This document shows, piece by piece, positions 34,481-45,284 of a stretch of 46,335 nt of DNA; position 1 is the first letter of the stretch, and every line of letters begins with the position of its first letter. Origin of the DNA: Funneliformis mosseae (Eukaryota; Glomeromycota; Glomeromycetes; Glomerales; Glomeraceae); NCBI GenBank assembly GCA_910592005.1, contig CAJVPP010000126.1, positions 1 to 46,335 of the forward strand, given 5' to 3'. Position numbers and translations under genes: made by a program. The notes under the pieces are model-generated. The model saw only the letters and a program-made list of their open reading frames with translations, made no database searches and was not told the DNA's origin.

Positions 34481-36780
34481 TCTATTCATTATTTTTTAAT
34501 CATATCTAAGATAGACAAATTCTTTGAATGTAAATCTATGAAATAGAACATTATAGATTTTCTGAATGAGTGAGATATAGAAATACTTGAAGACAAGATT
34601 GATCATTACCTCAAATTATTGAGAACTATTATTGAATGTAAGGGAGGTGCCAATCAAGATAAAGCAAGATATTTCCTTGATAGATATAATAAAGTAAGTA
34701 AAATTCTTTTTTTGCTAGAAATATATGTGAAAAATAGTGGCGTAATAGAAGATCTCTTTGGTTCTTGTTATTCAAGGCTCTTCGCTCAGCCATAAAACCA
34801 GTACTGAGGCACAGGTAACCTCTTCAGTTGTCTGATATTCAAGGCTCTTCGTTGATCAGATTAGGTAAAAAATTAAATGGGAGTCAGGAATATACTTATT
34901 TAAATAATTACTAATATAATTCTCAAATTTTTTTATGTAAGAATAATTGACTTGATCCTGATTACAAAAAAGCAAGAAATTGGGAGAATAAGCGTACGTC
35001 AGCTAAAGCAGAATTTTCATTTCATTTTTACAACTCAACAATTGCCAGAAATTCTTTGGAATGCGACTCTAAGGTAATCAATAATGTTAAATTTCCAAGG
35101 AAAAAAAAGCCAGAAAGAGATCAGAAGGAAATATATATACTCATATTTTCTCTTGAAGTTGAGAATCAGCAGACTAATCATATTGTATTTTAATACTTTA
35201 GAACGATCATAAAATACAAAAAAAATGAAATGAATAATGGAAGATTTTTTCCCTCGTAATGTTATACAACCTCATCTTCAACACGAACAGACTCAACAGA
35301 TACATACTCCTGAATGACATATTACTTCAGAAGATAAAGAGAAAAAAGAGTGTTCTCTTTATGATACTTTTCTGATTCACATTCATAAACGACCTGAGCT
35401 AAATCCTTTTCTAGTCAATAACCATGATACAGATGAAGAGGATAATGAATTCGATGCAGATTTAACTATTATCAGTAGAAAAAGCACCGATTGGATTATT
35501 AGTAGAATTAATATTAGAGAAAAGCTAACAAATTATCAATTTGAAGTAAATTCACCTAAAACTCATCCAAAATATTACGACATTAATTTTTTCAATTTAA
35601 ATGACGGAGATAGTTTTCTAAGAATATTAGACAAAAGTATTATTGTGCAGATGCGTAAGGAAATAAAGATGGCAAAAGTAGACACAAAAATCAAGAGATT
35701 AAATTATTTATAAAAATATTATTAATCACGATATTAAGAAGACTAAAGAAAATCTTAATTGTTGAGATGCTGAAATATTTGAAAAGAGATTCGCATTACA
35801 TTTTGTGAGCTATATGTAAATATATTTATTTGATTATTTGATTTATCGAGAAGTGTGATAAGACTAATGAAACCTACCTTATATAGGGTAAAAGTGATAG
35901 AAGATGTGAATTTGTTTCATGATCCTATATCTGAGAGACCTATATTATAAAAGTTTTAGCATCCATTCTTGATTACTTCTTTGACAAAAAGAAAAAGGAT
36001 TGGCTTGTTTCATACAGAAAAACTTGCTTCAAGGCATGTACGAAAGATGTTAATTCTAGTAAAAAAGATGATGAACACTGATCTTTAGGAAAAAAAATGA
36101 TACTATTATTTGTATGAGAGAAGAAGATAAAGAGTTCTCAGTAATTAAAGTCAGTGGACTTTACTGAAAAATAATTAGATACACTTCATGGGTAATCATA
36201 TAAAGATCATGAAGATGATGAAAACTTTAATGAATTAATTTGTCAAACTCAATCTAAGCTCCAATATCACATTAGTCAGATTATTTGAATTACAAGCTTA
36301 TTGTAAGTTTTTAATATTTTTTGCATATTATTGTTATTCTACATTGTTAATTCTTATATTTTTTATAGTAAATGAGTTGATTATATACAAATTCAAACTA
36401 AAATATACTGAGGTTTACATTACAGAAGCAATACTGACATTTCCTCATCTAAAACATAGGCAGATATGGCGAATGCTGATAAAGCTATAATAGGCTTGTT
36501 AAAATATGAGGTTCGTATAAATGGATTTCAGAAAATGAATATGGAGAACACAAAATTAACATTTTTAATTTTTTTTAAATTAACACTTATTATCTGAAAG
36601 CTCAAAAATTATACAAGATTTTTTGTGGGCCAGTAGTAATGTGATTGAAGCTATTAAGATAACGATCAGAATGATTCATACTTCTGAAAGCAACAAGAAA
36701 GCTGAAAATACTACAAGTACCAAGAAAATGAAGAAAAAGAAAACAGCACGAATCAATTGAGATTATATTGTGATATTTTA
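34480..36780 (+). pseudogene. Decayed gene of a second repeated family
   Basis: Protein-like blocks in order on the plus strand: DIEILEDKIDHYLKLLRTII and KGGANQDKARYFLDRYNK, ending at a possible GTAAGT donor (34695); then from ATG 35237 EDFFPRNVIQPHLQHEQTQQ, a TGA at 35316, and a continuous open stretch to 35713 with CSLYDTFLIHIHKRPELNPF, NNHDTDEEDNEFDADLTIIS and SFLRILDKSIIVQMRKEIKM; finally DFLWASSNVIEAIKITIRMI and a basic Lys/Thr-rich tail near 36740. Family and function are unknown to me beyond a feeling of having seen it in Rhizophagus. Broken by stops and frame changes. Two copies of ATTCAAGGCTCTTCG lie within it (about 34776 and 34847). Confidence 0.5.
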
Positions 36781-37155
36781 TTCTGTAATTGAAGCTATGA
36801 AACTTATATAGCTAATTTATATATTATTCTGTAATGTTAAAAATAAAGTTTCACCTGATTAGGCATTTATTCTTTTTAATTATGATATGATATGTATATG
36901 CATTAGAAAATAAAAAATATGTGTATGAGAATTTTTCCAGAATAGGTATGGAATTCTGTGTTCCAAAATGGAATATGCATGTGATTTTTAATAAGTGACT
37001 TAGTATAGTAAACTATTCTCGCTTAAACTTGTATATTACAAAAAAATGAATCAGTTATATCCCATATATAATATTGTTAAAATCAATAAAACTGCTATAA
37101 ATCATTAAATTGCTATAAATCTATAAAATCAGTGAAATTGCTATAAACTATAAAA

Positions 37156-38160
37156 ATGATTAAAACTAATTACTATTCTGGTTTAAATCCTGTAGTAGTA
37201 CAGGCATTGAACAATCTGCAATATAGGTATAGTGGTGAAATACCAGAAATGTGGTATTCTCGTATTTGTTATCTATTTAAGAAACTTCTTGAATATAACC
37301 CCAAATACTTCTCCAAGAATGGATTTATCCAAATAGTTGAAAGGAAATATATAGATAGGAAATTTAAAGCTGAGAGACACTCATTTTATATTTATTACAT
37401 TGTATGCAACTTCTTAGTAATTATTCGTGAAAATACCATCAGATGTGCTAATGATCACCTGAATAAATATATTACTAAAACTTCTAAAATTCATTATAAT
37501 TATGTATAAAAGAATACGAAAAAAAGGAGAAAGAGTGGCATCACTTAGTCCTGATAAGATTGAAGAGATTTATCTAATATATTTAATTATGTACAGTAGA
37601 GGCTTAAATCATTATAGTTATGATTATTCACATGAAGGTAGGAAAACTCTTGCATGTCGCTTATTTAACAGTACTAAAGTTATTCAACAGGTTTAGCAGA
37701 GTTACAGAATGAGACCCAAATCGTTGGCAAAAATAATTTGGAAGATGGTGAGAAATAATAGTACTCCTGATGATAAGAAGTATTTAGGTATAACTCCTCA
37801 TGTTGACTGGATATTTGATAAGAAATATCAATTATATTTGAGATTAGCTAATGTAACATATGATATTGTTTTTAAAATATTATACCAGTAAAGTTATAAA
37901 GTTGTTAGAGGTTCTGATTGGTCTAATCAGCTAAAGTGGCTATAGAATCCTGAATATTATTATATTAATAAAGATAACATTGAATATCTCATTAGAGTTA
38001 CAGAATGTTAGAAATATAAGGCTAATTCATTGAATATAAAAAGAATCTGTGAACGTGACAGAGAATAAATTATCACACCTCTAGCAGTAAAATATATCAC
38101 CTACGATATCTAGAATATAGTTGAAGAGATATATAAATCAAAAAATAGTTCTTTTATATA
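37156..38160 (+). pseudogene. Decayed gene of a third repeated family
   Basis: A 117-codon open block from 37156 (GLNPVVVQALNNLQYRYSGE, WYSRICYLFKKLLEYNPKYF, VERKYIDRKFKAERHSFYIY) is followed, after a frame change at about 37500, by EKIEEIYLIYLIMYSRG-type sequence (37502-37694), TPDDKKYLGITPHVDWIFDK (37757 on), YQLYLRLANVTYDIVFKILY and, past further stops, DNIEYLIRVTE and CERDRE.IITPLAVKYI near 38050-38100. Stops at 37694 (TAG), 37889 (TAA), 37943 (TAG) and later interrupt one otherwise continuous frame, mainly where Gln or Trp would fit. I know the general look from Rhizophagus but no function. Confidence 0.55.
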
Positions 38161-38838
38161 GGGAAACATTATTAACTTTTTTTCTGTAGAATGGTATTTT
38201 GTCTTAATAAAATAATATATTATACTGTTCAGTCATGTAAAGCGTCTCAAGACCAATAAATGAAGGTATATGCAACATAAATTAGCACGTTTTCAATTCT
38301 TATTAAAATATATATAATGTAATAGATGATACACTGCCCAAATCAGTTGTAAATCTATGTGACTACTTGTACGACAAATTAATTTTACACATAAAGCAAT
38401 TTCTAAAATATTTCAAATTTTTCCCCTATCTATCTGAATAGCATTTATTTATGAGTTTATTTCTTTCAGAGTGTTGTATTACTACAGGCTATTCCTACTA
38501 GATTCTAACCAGAGTATATTTATATAATGTTACTAGGTCTTTATTACTGAGCAGTCAAGCAAGTGAAATAAAAAAATATGTATATGCATATCCCCCAACG
38601 TCTTTATAATATTAAGATCTTTAATACATATTTCATATGTCCTTATTTTCAAAAAAAATTTTAGTGTAAAGTGCTTTGCATATTTCTCATATCTCTTTTC
38701 CAAATATGAATGCAAGTTAGAGAAGACATAAATGAAAAAGTCATCAGGGATTTAAAAAGACAAGTGTATTAAATTTGAGTTATTTGTCACTTATTATTTT
38801 TTTTTAGCGAAATTCTAACATTATACTTTTTCGTTATT

Positions 38839-40510
38839 ATGTCTTCCTTCGCATTATATGAAAATATTTATAATTTTTTACTTGATTCACCCTTAGATCA
38901 TATTACCGCATTTTCTGTTATTTTTTAACTAATAGAAGATGATACGTGGTATTCAAAAGATAAGTTAAGAGAAATAATTCATCAGATAATTATAGTAGTA
39001 AAAAAGAATTACAATCAGATTTTGAAAAAATATCTAAAACTTGTTAATATCCCCTTGAAGGTTAGTGATTATTACTATTATTTATCAGATTTATAATCTC
39101 AAATGATGATTGTGCAGAATGATATTTTTACAATCAGATTAAGTGAGTACCTATAGCCATGTGAACACAGATTTAATCGTATACATTAATTCCTTAGACA
39201 CATGGGGGTAGATCTTAGTTATAGTTTATGAAAAAAAAATATAGCATTCATGTACATTGTTAATTGTATGCAGGTCACATATAGTTGATGATTTACTTGA
39301 AATATGTTGATGACACATGATTCTAATATCAAAAGATTAATTATATTAGTACTAATATAAGATTTCTGCGTTAGTTTGATGATGTATATGAAGGTGTAAG
39401 TAGTCTTTAGAGTATCAAAAAATTAAAATAGGAAGAATTACTTACTAAAAACGAAATTGTGACGAACTTATGTATATTGAAAACCAATCTTAAAAATAGC
39501 AAGACTCCATATGCCTATTACTTCTGTAAATATTTAAAGAAGAAAAGTGTTTCAAACTTATCATAACGCGTTCTATTTGCTAGTCAAGTAATTTGTGCAG
39601 ATTTGGAAATGGTGAAAACTTTGAAAGTAGATGCATATAACTTTTTTATAGTGAATAATTTAGTAAATAGTATTTTGTATTGCTATAGTCCACTTTTGGC
39701 AAAGAGTATCATATTAATATTATAATTCTATAGGATTTGATAAAGCGTATAAAAGTAACTACTCCAGACCTTATCAAAAATAATTGTGATTCCTTCATTT
39801 TGAATTTCATAGATAGTATTACAAATGTTCTAAATAATAGACTTTTATATGATAAAAGTTAGAAAGAATCTAATGAAAAACTAGCAAAAGTTATATTAGG
39901 AATATTCAATATCTTATGAGTATTTTAACAATAAAAATTTTAACAATCATATTTGTCATTTCTTAAAATTTCTATTTGAAATTACATTTAACATTATTCT
40001 TTATAGGAAAGATATTTGAAAAAATCCTGTTTTCAGTCCAAAACTGGTTAAGTCACAAAGTGAAGGAATATATATGACTGATATAATAGTTCTGATGATT
40101 CAAGTATTATTGAAAGATCTTCTAATTGGAAAACCTAGTTATATTTTCATAGCTGAATATCAAAGTATAGCTAGCAAAGATCGAAGAGGAGATGAAAAAT
40201 GACTAGATGTTATATTTATCATTAGTTGTAATAATAGGTTATATGAATTAATTTATGGTAAAAGTTCTCATATCATTTGTAATAAACAAAAAAAAAGAAA
40301 AATAATAGGATAAAAACTTGGAAAGAGATGAACGATGGAATGTATTAGACTCACAAAGGATGCAAACTGAACAAAGATGATTTTGGTATTATTGGAATCC
40401 AAATTATCAGAACTGAGATACATCTAAATATTTTTATTCAAGGTATAGACAAAATACACTATTTTTATAATTTACATATAGTTGAAATTCTGATACAGCC
40501 AAAAGATGGT
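38839..40510 (+). pseudogene. Decayed gene of a fourth repeated family
   Basis: From ATG 38839 the frame reads SSFALYENIYNFLLDSPLDH, then a broken middle (YYFCKYLKKKSVSNLS near 39520; ADLEMVKTLKVDAYNFFIVN near 39600), RIKVTTPDLIKNNCDSFILN and FIDSITNVLNNRLLYDKS (39745-39860), SYIFIAEYQSIASKDRRGDE (about 40140-40200), YELIYGKSSHIICN (about 40245-40285) and KLNKDDFGIIGIQIIRTEIH followed by YFYNLHIVEILIQPKDG (about 40365-40510). I recall the last three blocks as the conserved end of a large Rhizophagus family of unknown function. Many stops (often TAG, TAA or TGA) and frame shifts; not functional. Confidence 0.55.
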
Positions 40511-41219
40511 ATGTGAAATGCAATTCTTATATTTTACTTACTTAAAATTAATGCATACTTATAACTATAGAATTAATATATCTCTTCTATATTACATATT
40601 TCTAACTAGTTTAAGTAGTAATACAGAAAATTGCTACACAGTATCTTCTCCACTAAGATCATCATTACCACTAAAATGAAAAAAAGAAAGTCTATAAAAT
40701 TTAAAAAAAATAATCTAATTGTTGTATTTTACTTTTCCTATATCAATAAAGTACCCTGATAGCTGATTATTTTTACACATTTATTTGTATTTTTTTCTTG
40801 GCAAATTTGCGAGACTGCGTGATTTCAGAAAATACGTGATTTATTTCTTTTGAATATCACAAACGAATTAATAAAAAATTTATTATTTGTATCACAAAAA
40901 TGTGATCCTATATTAATGCTGGCTAGGCAAAAGTAATCAGCATTAGAGATTATAATGCACACATAATTTGATTGAAGTTGTATTACTAGCAGATCTCTCA
41001 TGATATTGATGCATAAATTTATTTTTAATGCTATGTTCTATGCCAAGAGTAAATTTCTTCTGTGCAAACTTTTTTTGCGTAAAACTATATCTAATAAAAT
41101 GTTCCATTCTGACTATAAATATATTATCAATAGACTATCCTTTTTTTCTTCGTATAGCCCAAAAAAAATATTCTATCATTTGATTATGAAATAACTTTTC
41201 TTAATTCAACTTCCGAAAA
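40511..41219. other. Spacer without recognisable gene
   Basis: AT-rich; the open frame at 41000-41194 is Phe/Lys/Ile-rich and resembles nothing known. No repeat seen. Confidence 0.4.
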
Positions 41220-41870
41220 GTATCTTTGAAGAGGGAATCTATTTCTGAGAAGTCTGAACAAATTGAATTTTATTTGAGATATACGTTAGAGGTTTATAAG
41301 AACTCATTAAATAGAAAACACAAAATTATAACTCAGGAAAAAATATTGCATCCTTGAAGCTGATTAGAATGCAATGTATTCCTAGTAATACTGGCTATAT
41401 ATGTTACAGATATTAGAACCTAAACTAATAATATTACTTAACCGAAAGCACTAAAGTATGATCATATAGAAGAGAATAGTCACTAAATTATGAATGAGCT
41501 TAAAGTACTATCTCAGCACCTGCTCGATTATAATAGATGAACTTTGAGAAATTTATGCATGACATAGAAAAGGAATACAGAGAGCAGGTTAATGCTAATA
41601 AAAAAAATATGCTATGAAATTAAAGATTTAAAGATACAAGTGCTAAAGAGCAAGTATTTATGAAGTTAGATTCTTATTAGTAAGAATTTGGTCTCAGCTG
41701 AGACGTATCCTATGTGGATGTTTGCGAGGTACAGTTAAATCAAAAATAATGAATTTATATTCACATAAAGCTTTATCAATAATCTTAATTATGCTACACC
41801 AGTCATTAGCATATTAACGCATAATTCTGACTAGCTCATCTGTAATGCAAGACCCATTAAATAGGCAAAC
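41220..41870 (+). pseudogene. Short decayed coding remnant, unrecognised
   Basis: Plus-strand blocks FYLRYTLEVYKNSLNRKHKI, PKALKYDHIEENSH and IMNELKVLSQHLLDYNR are protein-like and in order but separated by stops. Family not recognised. Confidence 0.35.
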
Positions 41871-41879
41871 ATGTGTGAG

Positions 41880-42572
41880 TAAAGCTCTGAACAGTTCAGA
41901 TTAATCTGAAGATTTTTCAGATCAGTTCAGTTCAGATCAGTTTCAGATTGCATAAAAATCGATCTGAAAATTTTCAGTTCAGTTCAGATTTTTTTTGGAT
42001 TATAATTCTAATCTGAACTAAAAAAAAATCTGAACTGAACTGATAATTTCAGATTAATCTGAAAGTTTAGTTCAATTATATATGAATCTTTTGAAGGATC
42101 GTAAAATTTGTGAATTTTCTAAGAAGATCACAAAATTTAGCGAAACTCTTAGAGAATTGTATTTTTTTGCAGTTTCTCTTCGAATTTCGTAAAAAAATTG
42201 TGAAAACCTTAAAGAATCACAATTTTTTGCGATTTCTCTTAGTATTTCGCAAAACATATCATAAAATTCTTAGAGAGTCACAAAAAATTGTAATTTTTCT
42301 TTGAAATTTGTGAAGCTTGAAGAGAAATTCACGATTTTTTATGATTCTTCTAAAGTTTCGCATATAAATTGTGAATTTTTATATAATCAAACTGTAATTT
42401 CAGATTAATCTGAAAATTCTGGTTCAGTTCAGATTTTTACCAGTCTGCGATTCAGTTCAGATTCAGATTGGCATTTTTAAGATTAATAATTCAAACTGAA
42501 TTAAACTGAAATTTTTAGTTCAGATACAGATTAACATCTAATCCAGACTGAACTGAACCGTTAAGAGCTTTA
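41880..42572. mobile_element. Non-autonomous hAT-like element with minisatellite core (element 1)
   Basis: Ends TAAAGCTCTGAACAGTTCAG (41880) and, read in reverse, TAAAGCTCTTAACGGTTCAG (from 42572) form terminal inverted repeats. An exact 8-bp duplication TGTGTGAG lies outside each end (41872-41879, 42573-42580), the target size of hAT transposons. Subterminal regions are packed with GTTCAGTTCAGAT and TTCAGATTAATCTGAA-type motifs in both orientations, plausible transposase-binding clusters. The interior (about 42090-42390) is an array of roughly 40-50-bp related units with TTTCGCAAAA, GAATTTTCT and CTTAGAGA motifs. No transposase gene. 693 bp. Confidence 0.85.
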
Positions 42573-42580
42573 TGTGTGAG

Positions 42581-43434
42581 ATTTTTTCGTATTATCTTTG
42601 AGCAATCAAAGTAGCTCTAAGATTTATATCGAACTGGCATTGTAGTGGTAACCTTCAACAAAATAAAGGATGATCTTCTCCTACACTTTTTTCAAGTTAA
42701 CGCATATGTCTTCAAATATGAATACTATAGCCCTATCTGAAGAAAATGAATTCACCTTAAGGATTTTATAAGGCTTTAAAGCTCAGAATGTAATATTTTC
42801 ATGATAGAGCTCTAGACTATTTGCAAAGGTTGTGGTCAATTAATAGTAAATCATCACATTTGATATAACGCGTCCCTCCTTTTTTCCCATTAAACATTTG
42901 ATAAAGCTTATTTTTAAGCATGAGATTAAGAACTTCATTAGTTTTATCTGAATTAGTATAACTAGAGATTAGTAAAGTGAAAGGCCATTGGAGAATACTA
43001 GAATTAGAATTATATTTTTAGTTATCTTTGATTTTGTTAATATGGTATACAAGCCTTTCAACTGGCTCAAGTTTTTTATTTTCATGTCAAACTAAGTATT
43101 ATTAATGATGTACTAAAAATAATCCCTTTTAATTCTTCGTCTCTTTCAAGAATCCTTTTTTAATTAGAGTATATCTGATATAGAACAGGAGATCAGCAGT
43201 ATAGAAAATTTCAATAAGACATATATCTTGCTTTCTGCAAATATTCTGCTTCTTCTGATCACATATCTTTATATTTTTAAAGTTTTATTTTCTCAATAAT
43301 ATAGACTATTGTGATGATAGTGTTAATGACTCTGAAATTTAAATGCAAGACGTAATTTCTCATTATACCCATCGAGATGCATCCTATCTAAAAATTTAGG
43401 TCTACATAGTAGAAATTTCTTACCTAGTAGATCC
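42581..43434. other. Spacer between the two hAT-like elements
   Basis: Moderate composition, possibly the remains of coding DNA, but I could not read a convincing protein in either strand. Confidence 0.35.
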
Positions 43435-43442
43435 TCAAAAAT

Positions 43443-44620
43443 TAGTATTCTGCAAAATCAGATCAGATCAGATTTTATTCAAATCTGATCTGATCTGATT
43501 TTTATTTTTCAGGATCTGAATTTGATCTGAATCTGATGGATCTGTTGAAATCCAGATCTGATTCGAATCTGACAGATCGAATCTCAAATCCAGATCTGAC
43601 AGATCAGTTTAAGTCCAAATCTGATTTGATTTAAATCTGAAAATATTATTGAAAAAATGAATTTTCAATTCTAAAAGAGATCCAAAAATGTTTCTTTTTA
43701 ATGAAAGGAATCTTTCAGCTCTAAAAGAGTTCTGAAAAGTCATTCTTTTTTATTGAAAGGAACTTTTTCAGCTCTAAAAGAGTTCCAAAAAGTCATTCCT
43801 TTTCAATGAAAGGAAACAAATTTTTGGCTCAAAAAAAGTCTGAAAATTCATTCCTTTTCATTGAAAGAAACCTTTTCAGCTTTAAAAGAGTTCTGAAAAG
43901 TTGTTCTTTTTCATTAAAAGGAACCTTTTCAGCTCTAAAGAGTTCTGAAAAGTCGTTCCCTTTCATTGAAAGGAATATTTTCAGCTTTAAAAAAGTTCTG
44001 AAAAGTCATTCCTTTTCATTGAAAGGAATCTTTTCGGCTCTAAAAAAGTTCTAAAAATTCGTTCCTTTTTAATGAAGAGAACTTTTTAGTTCTATAAGAG
44101 TTCTGAAAATTTATTTCTTTTCAATGAAAGGAAACAAACTTTTGGCTTAAAAGAAGTCTGAAAATTCGTCCCTTTTCATTGAAAGAAACCTTTTCAGCTT
44201 TAAAAAGAGTTCTGAAAAGTCATTCCTTTTTATTGAAAGGAACCTTTTCAGCTTTAAAGAGTTCTGAAAAGTTGTTCCTTTTTAATGAAAGAAACTTTTC
44301 AGCTCTAAAAGAGTTCCAAAAATTCATTCTTTTTTAATGAAGGAACTTTTCAGTTCTAAAAGAGTTCCGAAAATTCATTTCTTTTCAATGAAAGGAAACA
44401 AATTTTTGGCTCAAAAAAAGTTTGAAAATTCATCCTTTTTCATTGAAAAGGAACTTTTCAGCTTTAATTCAGATCTGACGGATCAGATCCAAATCCAATC
44501 TGAATCTGACAGATCAGATCCAAATCCAATCTGAATCTGACAGATTAGATCTGAATCTGAATCTGAATCTGACAGATCAGATCTGATCTGAATCTGAATC
44601 TGAATCTGTACAGAATACTA
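43443..44620. mobile_element. Non-autonomous hAT-like element with minisatellite core (element 2)
   Basis: Ends TAGTATTCTG (43443) and CAGAATACTA (to 44620) are exact 10-bp inverted repeats. Flanking 8-mers TCAAAAAT (43435-43442) and TTAAAAAT (44621-44628) differ by one C/T change, so they fit an 8-bp hAT target duplication. Subterminal parts (43455-43640 and 44465-44610) consist of GATCTGAATCTGA and CAGATCAGATCTGATCTGA motifs in both orientations. The core is the minisatellite listed separately. No transposase gene. 1178 bp. It has the same plan as element 1 but unrelated ends and core. Confidence 0.8.
43650..44465. repeat. Minisatellite of about 51-54 bp units
   Basis: About fifteen units of the type GAAAGGAACCTTTTCAGCTC, TAAAAGAGTTCTGAAAAGTC, ATTCCTTTTCATT. 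Each unit contains the short inverted repeat TTCCTTTTCATTGAAAGGAA. A variant unit with GGAAACAAATTTTTGGCTCA occurs three times (about 43810, 44130 and 44395), hinting at a higher-order repeat. Long open frames over it (for example 43806-44054) are by-products of the repeat length and are not genes. Confidence 0.9.
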
Positions 44621-44679
44621 TTAAAAATATATCAGCATTAACGTTCACTACTTGAATGATGATACAAAGGATACCATTT

Positions 44680-45240
44680 GAATTTTTTTATGATGTATTT
44701 TAATAGATACTCCTATTAATGTGCACTATTTTTACAGGACCAAAGATAAATATTATAACTATTTACTCGTCCAGTCCTTTTTAGATATTGGTCACTACGT
44801 TTTTCAGCATAACCAATGGCTTAGTTTAACTCACTGAAAGAAGCATGAATAAAATTTACAGATAATATACTTTGAGGTAAATGACTAATCCTTTCTGGAT
44901 CAGCTATTAACATGAGCTTTTTTTGCACAAATCCACAATATAATACATATTTTTTATTAAGATAATATAAACTGATTTATTCTTTATGAGAATAATTTTT
45001 CAAATTTTATGAAGACTTGGCGACTATACAGGATCAGTTGCCCTTTTCTGATTCTCCATTCTATTCTCTTATTCTGCATTGATAAGTAGGTAGCAGACAG
45101 TATCTCTTTTCTTTAACCTTATTTCATCTTGTCTAACTGGACGCTTATATTTTGTGAATGGTCTAGATTCGATTTATTCTAAAGAAATGGCTTTTTCTGG
45201 CTTAAGTTCTCACTTTTCTAATTCCAGTTCTTGAATAAGA
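44680..45240 (-). pseudogene. Decayed coding remnant of a repeated family
   Basis: The minus strand reads KYKRPVRQDEIRLKKRDTVC (about 45090-45150), YLLINAE and, after frame changes, VLYCGFVQKKLMLIADPERI and SHLPQSILSVNFIHASFSEL (about 44830-44950), then [11 protein letters not shown] and GRVNSYNIY (about 44750-44810). Stops separate the blocks. The multicopy look again fits AM fungal lineage-specific genes; function unknown. Confidence 0.5.
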
Positions 45241-45284
45241 CACGTAGGATAATTATTTAAGTAATTAATAACTACTAGTATATA

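Noticed and set aside
43650..44465. CRISPR-like repeat array
   Set aside because: Units are contiguous without unique spacers, diverged, and lie inside a transposon-like unit in a eukaryotic genome; this is a minisatellite.
43806..44534. Open frames of 65-82 codons over the minisatellite
   Set aside because: They come from the repeat unit length being close to a multiple of three; the Phe/Ser/Lys-rich periodic product has no sign of being a protein.
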